Shown in pieces: positions 58,185-64,000 of a stretch of 64,000 nucleotides of DNA; the first letter of the stretch is position 1; each line of letters opens with the position of its first letter. Source of the stretch: Pachypanchax playfairii (Eukaryota > Chordata > Actinopteri > Cyprinodontiformes > Aplocheilidae); NCBI GenBank assembly GCA_006937955.1, contig SSNP01000152.1:428478-492477 (forward strand), given 5' to 3'. The notes beneath the pieces are model-generated. The model did not search any database. It had not been told where the DNA came from and saw nothing but the letters and a program-made list of their open reading frames with translations. A program made the position numbers and the translations under genes.

Positions 58185-59330
58185 GGTGATATCGACTTGT
58201 TTTTAAATAATGATGATAGAAGCGATCAAAATCTTTAAACTAACTGATGAATTAAAAAAAAAAAAAGAAAACACTTTCTGGGCCTATGAAGAAGTTCTCT
58301 CAGTTTCTGGAAAATCCTCAAACAGGGAACGAAGGAGCTGCTACTTTGTTAAATTCGACAATTCATGAACTCCCACTTAAAATCCGATATCCAAGATGTG
58401 GGTAAGAAATGCTGCACCAGGGCATTTTTAATACCTACCCCCACAGGGTGCATAAGAAAGCAAGTAAGCTGGTCACAATTACAAAACCTTGCTGCCCCAG
58501 GCCGAGAGCTTCTTTTTTAAAAGCACGCAGCGCTAGCTGGCAGTTTGCTGCTTATCCCTGTGTGAGAAATAAAAAAATAACCAGTCGATGCCTTTAAAGG
58601 ACCTGACTGAGCTGCTGCTGTGGCAGATGTTTGAAATTCTCCATTCTTCCAGCAGCCCTAAAATGTAAGGCAGATCTGCAATGCTACAAAGCCCCAGCGC
58701 CCCTCCTCTGCTCCAGGAATGAAGGGCGACACAGGCTTAGGAAGCAAGCCTTCTCGGTTAGCTGTTAGCCACGGAGCTAGCGTTACTTTTCTCCGCTCAT
58801 ATCTTATCCCTCTTTTTTTTACCCATGAGTTTAACATGTAACATGTGGTGTTTACGCCTGGCAAAAATACAGGAGTTTTTTAATCCAGCTGGGCAATATG
58901 TCCTTGTTTTCCACAACTCACTGCTGGCCGACTTGTTCTTTAAATCCCATTCTTCGTCCAGAAAACAAACGTCTCTTTAGTTTGTTCAAAGTTCAGAACC
59001 GACATTCACTTCATGGGATCCAACGGCTTTTAAGTTAACCGTCCAAAATGCAGGTCCTTTTCTGGGTGTTACAGGGGAGCTCGTTTCACGTCAAGAAGAA
59101 AACTGTGTTCTGGTGCTGCTTATTCCAAATACGGGACTACCTAAATCCCTCCTTCTACCCCTTCCGTTCTTTCCTTTGCTCTGCCTGCCTCCCCCGCCGG
59201 TCGGTCGCTTCTTCCCGTCTTTGCACAGTCAGGCTACCAGCTTCCAGAGACTTTCAGGAGAGAAGACAGCCTAGTCAACAACACGTCCCGTAACGTCGCA
59301 TTGGATTGTGGGAAGTTGGGATCAGGATGG
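58185..59330 (-). promoter_or_regulatory. cdc42bpa: cdc42bpa 5' leader and candidate promoter
   Basis: The sequence upstream of the ATG becomes clearly richer in G, C and CpG at about 59140-59310 than the AT-rich introns. Reading the minus strand, 59300-59315 contains CTTCCCACAATCC directly followed by a CCAAT box (ATTGG on plus at 59300-59304), an arrangement common in TATA-less vertebrate promoters and reminiscent of ZNF143-type sites. CGACGTTACGGGACGTG follows. No TATA box was recognised. The transcription start cannot be fixed without RNA data, and a spliced leader is possible. Confidence 0.4.
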
Positions 59331-60711
59331 CTGTCATGAACGGGAACTCGGTTCAAGGACGCTTGGCCTCATTTCATATGATATTTACGAAATTTTATCA
59401 GCATTTTTTATCAGCGAAAAATTTCAGAGTTTCTAAATTCCCAGTCTTGAGTCGGACTCTTATTTTTTTCTAAATCAAATAGTTTGTTTTTGTTTTTTAC
59501 TTTGGAGCTGGTTTAATTTTTTATTGTCAGCGCTTATCTCCCTATTTTACCATCTCCGGTTGCTGCTGCAGGCAAAATCCCACATCATCATCATCATCAT
59601 CATGGCGCCCTGTCACAGCATCTGCTGCACGAAGGGGGAGGACTGGAGCTGGAGGTGGGGGTCAGTATTGTGAATGGAAACTGCGGGTTGCCTGCGTGTC
59701 TTTCTGGTAGTGGAGCGACATAAAAAACTCGATAAAAGAAAGAAATGTACAAATACAGGGATCTGTGCAGACATGCCCACATGATCTGCTCTGCATCAAC
59801 ATGAACTCTGAGACTTGGTTGCATGTTCACAGCCAGAAACTGAATTATGGTATGTAAAAAAATACATATGCACAAACCCACAAATCATGACATTTAAATG
59901 TATTTAAAACATGGAATGTCTTTCTATCGAAACTGTAATATCTTCTGGTTTACAACAAGGACTGCCACTGTTTAAATGTGGCATAATTGATGAGGGCAGA
60001 TTCAATTCGACAAGTATCTGAAGTTAAACATGTATTTAACTGAGGATTAATAAACTGTATTGATTGTTTTACATTTGTTTTCATCTCCCTGAGTTTGTCA
60101 CAGATTATCTGCTTGTTTGAGTCTGTAAACAAACCAACCAAAGGAAAAAAATACGGTTCTATTTGTCTCTAGAAACACGTTGTTTTCTAACTGCAATAAA
60201 GTCAATTGCTTTTAACTCTGTATCTCTCTCTTCTGGGTGTGATCAATCATCAAACTCACAATAAAAATGATTGCTCATGCATTAAACATCTTGAAATAAC
60301 AGTTTCATAAACTTCAGTGTGGTTTTTGTGTGGAAATGGTGCATCTTTTGAAGTGTCCTGTTTAGTGCTTGGTACATCTGTCAATGATTAACAGGCTGCA
60401 CAGCAGCTGAATGTCTGAAAGATTAAGGAGACTCACTGTGTATCTGTGAATCACACAACAGCCAAAACCCAATGCCTTATTTCTATAGACAGACAGAAGA
60501 AAAGATAAAGGCAGTCTATGGAGATTGTGGCAAAGTGCTTTTATTTATTTTAAACAATACACAAGTAATTACATTTTATTCCTCTAAAAATCATTGCCAA
60601 GTCACTGATTGGTTAAAACAATGAAGAAATCAAGTTTAGATAAGGAGGAGCAGTTGTTGTTTGAGGAAGAACTCAATATATTCAAGACTCTTGTAAAAAA
60701 AAAAAGATCAA
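59331..60711. other. Upstream flank of cdc42bpa, no gene seen
   Basis: AT-rich. A (CAT)n run ending CATCATCATCATGGCGCCC lies at 59584-59608. No divergent gene could be supported. Confidence 0.45.
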
Positions 60712-60715
60712 TTAA

Positions 60716-61260
60716 CCCTTTAACCCTATAATGCCCCTTGTATCATATTTGCTACATAGTTTTGATCATTTCTAACATGGTTGCTCACAGTAAATGATCC
60801 ACTTGCCTTTTTTTTCAGGTTAAATCATCATTATTATATGTATGAATGCATTATTATTAACTCATTTTTTATATTACAATTAAACCGTAAAGACGGCCAA
60901 TGTAATAAATGTGATATAAAAAATCTATTATAAATAAAATGATACAGCAAAAAATGTTTGTGAATTTTGTTCTAAGGCTTTGTAAACGTCTCAGTTCCAA
61001 ATAATCAGAATTTTCTGTCTATTTTTTAATAAGTTGGGTCTTACAGGGTTAACCACCAAAGTAGCAGAACTGCACCAGCCCCATCCTCAGAATTCAAATA
61101 AACAGGCCTTTAAACGTATCATTGTTTTTACTTGCCACCACCAGTTGACAGTAATGTGTATCTTTGATTTTACTGTAACACATTTCTGTGCAGTCACGTG
61201 TAAAACATTAGAGTAAGACAGAAAATAAAAAGCTGCATCAATGACTGCTGAGAAAACGCA
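60716..61260. mobile_element. piggyBac-like MITE, copy 2, with nested piggyBac-like MITE
   Basis: TTAA (60712-60715) then CCCTTT begins a second copy of the 44924 element. After only a few bases it is split at TTAA by another element, and resumes at 61053 with CACCAGCCCCATCC, ATAAACAGGCCTTTAAACG and AAAGCTGCATCAATGAC. The right terminus has decayed near 61260. Confidence 0.8.
60724..61048. mobile_element. Second piggyBac-like MITE family, intact nested copy
   Basis: Flanked by TTAA at 60720-60723 and 61049-61052, it starts CCCTATAATGCCCC and ends GGGTCTTACAGGG; both ends are CCCTRTAA-type inverted. 325 bp, AT-rich interior. A second copy of this family is found inverted at 61467. Confidence 0.85.
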
Positions 61261-61810
61261 TGGTTCCAAATATTACAGCATACAGCTGGTAACATAATGG
61301 ATCATAATGGAAAAACAGTCATTTCCATCCACGAGGAAACAAATCTTTCTTCAAGGTTCTGTTTTGTGACCCAAAACATGTGAAAAAGCCTCAGGAATCA
61401 AAAACATCAAATGCAACTCAAAGAGTCCTAAAATGCTTGTGTTCTCATGCAAACACGTATTTAACCCTGTAAGATCCAACCCATTAAAAAAATAACCATA
61501 ACATTCTAATATTTTGGAACTGAGATGTTTATTAACCCTTATAACAAAATCCACAAAAATACACAGAACAAAAATATAAATGCAACACTTTTGTTTTTGC
61601 TCCCATTTTTTATCAGATGAACTCAAAGATCTAAAACACTTTCCACATACACATAATACCCATCTATCTCAAATCTTGTTAAAAAATCTGTCTAAATCTG
61701 TAACAGTGAGCAGAGATAATCCATCCCACCTCACAGGTGTGTCATATCAAGATGCTGATTAGACAACATGATTACTGCACAGGTGTGTCTTAGACTCGCC
61801 ACAATAAAAG

Positions 61811-61887
61811 GCCACTCTGAAATGTTCAGATTGTTTTATTGGGGGGGGTCTGGGGATATAAAACAAATCTGAACATTTCAGAGTGGC
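61811..61887. repeat. Long palindrome, 22-bp perfect arms
   Basis: GCCACTCTGAAATGTTCAGA (61811 on) is mirrored by TCTGAACATTTCAGAGTGGC (ending 61887); 22 bp per arm are perfect and pairing extends further with one bulge. The loop contains a G8 run. It lies within the Tc1-like element. Confidence 0.9.
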
Positions 61888-61933
61888 TTTTTATTATATA
61901 TTTTTTAACAATATTTGAGATAGATGGTTATTA

Positions 61934-63209
61934 CAGTTTTTTTCAATCACTTTGCAACTATTTTTTCAACTTTGATGCCATTTTTCACAACTTTATATAC
62001 AAAACTCAAAATGGTCTTCACTTGTAACAGAAGGCTATCCAGTGTTCAAAACATTGCATTGTGCATTTGCATCTTTAAAGACATCTTGCACTTGCACAAA
62101 TATTGGTTTCAAAAAACAAATTTACTGTGAAATACAGTTGAAACAAAACTCTAGATCACCTACACACAAGCAGCCCATAGTTTCATTAAGCCATTGTTTG
62201 TACAATCATTAAATATTGTACAACAAAATAGTTGACACAGATTTAATTATTCAAAAATTCAAAGTCTTTATTGTTATATGCACAGTGACAGTAGAAAAAT
62301 GTTTCTCTGCACAATGAAATTCTTATTTTGCTGCCCGTAGATGCCAAAACAACAAATTGAAACAGAAATACAACTTACAACTCAACTTTGCAGAACAAAA
62401 CCACCTTTATGGTACTACATGTACAGTCAACACATCTCTAGAAAAGTACTGCAGTAGTAAAGATAAAATACACAGTGGAATCAATAAAAACAAGTTTTGT
62501 AATATATTGATGCAAAACATCACAGTGCAATGACATCATAGATTAATTTGAATCAAAGCAAAAATAATTACAGTAATTGTAAATAGAAAAGACATCACTG
62601 TAAAACATCAAATGATGTGTTCCTCAGCTTGTTTCCAATGTAAGAAACAAAAGACCAACACGTCTTCCTCGTCCTCGTCCCACCACTTCTTAACCTCCAT
62701 TGTAACCTGGATCACCTGCTGGCTCCATGTCACCATGCTCTTACAATTAGATTCAACATATCAACATTTCATATACTCAATGTGCACCCAATCATCAGTA
62801 ACGAGTTGTCAGAATTAGACAGTAAATTACACTAACATATGGTTTGATTGTCTGTATTCATACAGAATTGAGAATTTTGCCACATTTATTTATCATTTTG
62901 AGCAGTTGTATCAATTGATAATTAGATAATTGAAAGCAAATGAATAAACACTCATTTGAAATGTAACGTGTGAATTGCATTTTGAAACAGTACTTTGATG
63001 TTAAGTTGTATCAGATTGAACAGGCGATTGTTGTTGAATGAACACATGATCTAAGTTTTATGTGTGTTGTATCCAAACAATTGAGAAAAGAGTTAGAGTT
63101 TTGGACAAATGTGCATTTTGATCATTGCTTGTGAGTTTTGTGTCTAGATTTGTGAGAAATGACAACAAGGTTGTGAAAATTGTAGCAAAGTGATTGAAAA
63201 AAAAAACTG
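61934..63209. mobile_element. Tc1/mariner-type MITE nested in the Tc1-like element
   Basis: TA at 61932-61933 and 63210-63211. The left end CAGTTTTTTTCAATCACTTT and the right end, inverted, CAGTTTTTTTTTTCAATCAC, continue as inverted repeats of about 75 bp (TTTTTCACAACTTTATATAC and TTTCTCACAAATCTAGACAC). 1276 bp with no transposase. 62255-62345 holds a dispersed teleost fragment with TTTCTCTGCACAATGAAATT. Confidence 0.82.
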
Positions 63210-63489
63210 TATGTGTGTGTGGAAAGTGTTTTAGAGTTCATCTAATAAAAAATGGGAGCAAAAATAAAAGTGCTGCGTTTATATTTTTGTTCAGTGTATT
63301 TTTGCTGTATCGTGTTGTTCATGAATTATTTTTTTGTACCGCATTTGATACATTGGTTGTTTTTATGGTTTAATTGTAATATAACAAATTAGTTACTTAA
63401 TAAATATGCATTCTTTCAACAGGCAAAATAATTATTTAAGAAAATGACTTAGCATTTTGAAGTTATTCTTATCGTAACATCTCAAAACA

Positions 63490-63890
63490 TTACCAAGATC
63501 AAATCAAAACTTTATTTATAAAGCGCTTTTTGTGCATTAGTGCAATTCAAAGTGCTTTGCAGGATAAAAACATAATGTCAACCCTCCCACCCCCCATATA
63601 CATATACCGCTACACCCCCCCTCCCCTCCAATCCAACCCTCATATGTAAAAAACACCTTCAGAGCAAGATTAAAAGACAAAGAAAGATAACAAAAAAGGA
63701 CAGTAGGCCAAGGACAGATGAGCCTGGTAAGGTAGGTGGGAAAACACCATCAGCACCGGCAGCAGCAGGTCCCAGGGCATCCAGTGGAGGGAAGGCAGGA
63801 ACCCCCCCCCTCCATCAGAGTACTACCCAGAGAGCACCAGGCAGCCACAGCTGATCACTGGCCCTGGCAGAGGGCTCCCAAAGAGGAAAC
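63490..63890. repeat. Dispersed teleost repeat fragment
   Basis: ACTTTATTTATAAAGCGCTT and GTGCAATTCAAAGTGCTTTG is a common teleost repeat signature, followed by C-rich and GC-rich sequence. The family is not named. Confidence 0.45.
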
Positions 63891-63897
63891 ACTGGGA

Positions 63898-63902
63898 AGG
63901 AA

Positions 63903-64000
<98 letters not shown>
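63898..64000. repeat. (GAAA)n microsatellite at window edge
   Basis: GGAAGGAAG grades into at least 23 uninterrupted GAAA units and continues past the end of the window. Confidence 0.95.

Larger units (their letters stand above)
61562..63296. mobile_element. Non-autonomous Tc1-like element, 1735 bp
   Basis: Flanked by TA (61560-61561 and 63297-63298). Left CACAGAACAAAAATATAAAT and right, inverted, CACTGAACAAAAATATAAAC begin terminal inverted repeats of about 80 bp that extend through TTTTTGCTCCCATTTTTTAT and AGATGAACTC. No transposase gene remains; the interior has been replaced or invaded (61934-63209). Confidence 0.88.
61467..63440 (-). mobile_element. Second piggyBac-like family, copy split by a Tc1-like element
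   Basis: TTAA at 61463-61466, then CCCTGTAAGATCCAACCCAT and TTTTGGAACTGAGATG match the inverted right half of 60724-61048. The copy stops at ACAAAAATA (61561) and resumes after 63296 with TTTTTGCTGTATCGTG, TTTTTATGGTTTAATTGTAA and TATGCATTC, the rest of the same family. The distal terminus is not recognisable beyond about 63440. Confidence 0.8.

Overview
The window is a piece of a fish chromosome, almost certainly from a ray-finned teleost. It has spliced genes with GT-AG introns and a vertebrate-type kinase. The introns carry a typical teleost mixture of mobile elements: Tc1-like, hAT, PIF/Harbinger-like and piggyBac-like DNA elements, L2/Rex-like LINEs, a Penelope-like element and tRNA-derived SINEs. 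Nothing suggests bacterial or viral coding capacity.

The only host gene I can support is cdc42bpa (MRCK-alpha, a Cdc42-binding serine/threonine kinase of the DMPK/ROCK group of AGC kinases). It lies on the minus strand. Eighteen coding exons were resolved to the base, from the initiator ATG at 58184 down to 5358. Together they encode residues 1-789 in one uninterrupted frame (2367 nt): the N-terminal cap, the whole kinase domain, the AGC C-terminal extension with its hydrophobic motif, and the first half of the coiled coil. The rest of the protein (remaining coiled coil, C1, PH, CNH and CRIB in the family) must lie to the left of base 1. The gene is very uneven: exons 1-6 are spread over 45.7 kb, while exons 7-18 fit in 5.2 kb.

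Region by region. 1-5357 is the visible part of intron 18. It is dominated by a 3.42-kb minisatellite of 95 units of 36 bp (891-4310), wedged between an endonuclease fragment of one LINE and a reverse-transcriptase fragment of another. 5358-10573 is the compact exon cluster, with one SINE. 10574-34832 holds introns 2-6, with Rex1-like, L2-like and Penelope-like retroelement relics, a two-copy GC-rich inverted-repeat element and an interrupted hAT element. 34925-58006 is the 23-kb first intron, rich in nested DNA transposons. 58007-59330 is exon 1, the leader and the likely promoter. 59331-64000 is upstream flank. It contains two nested element stacks (piggyBac-like in piggyBac-like; and TA-target element in Tc1-like in piggyBac-like) and ends in a GAAA microsatellite.

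The most unusual objects are the in-register 36-bp minisatellite, which is open in two plus-strand frames and one minus-strand frame, and the layered transposon nests whose target-site duplications can be read directly. I did not find a convincing new functional system; most of the unexplained structure resolves into mobile-element history. Family names for mobile elements rest on recognising terminal repeats, target duplications and protein fragments by eye, not on a database search.
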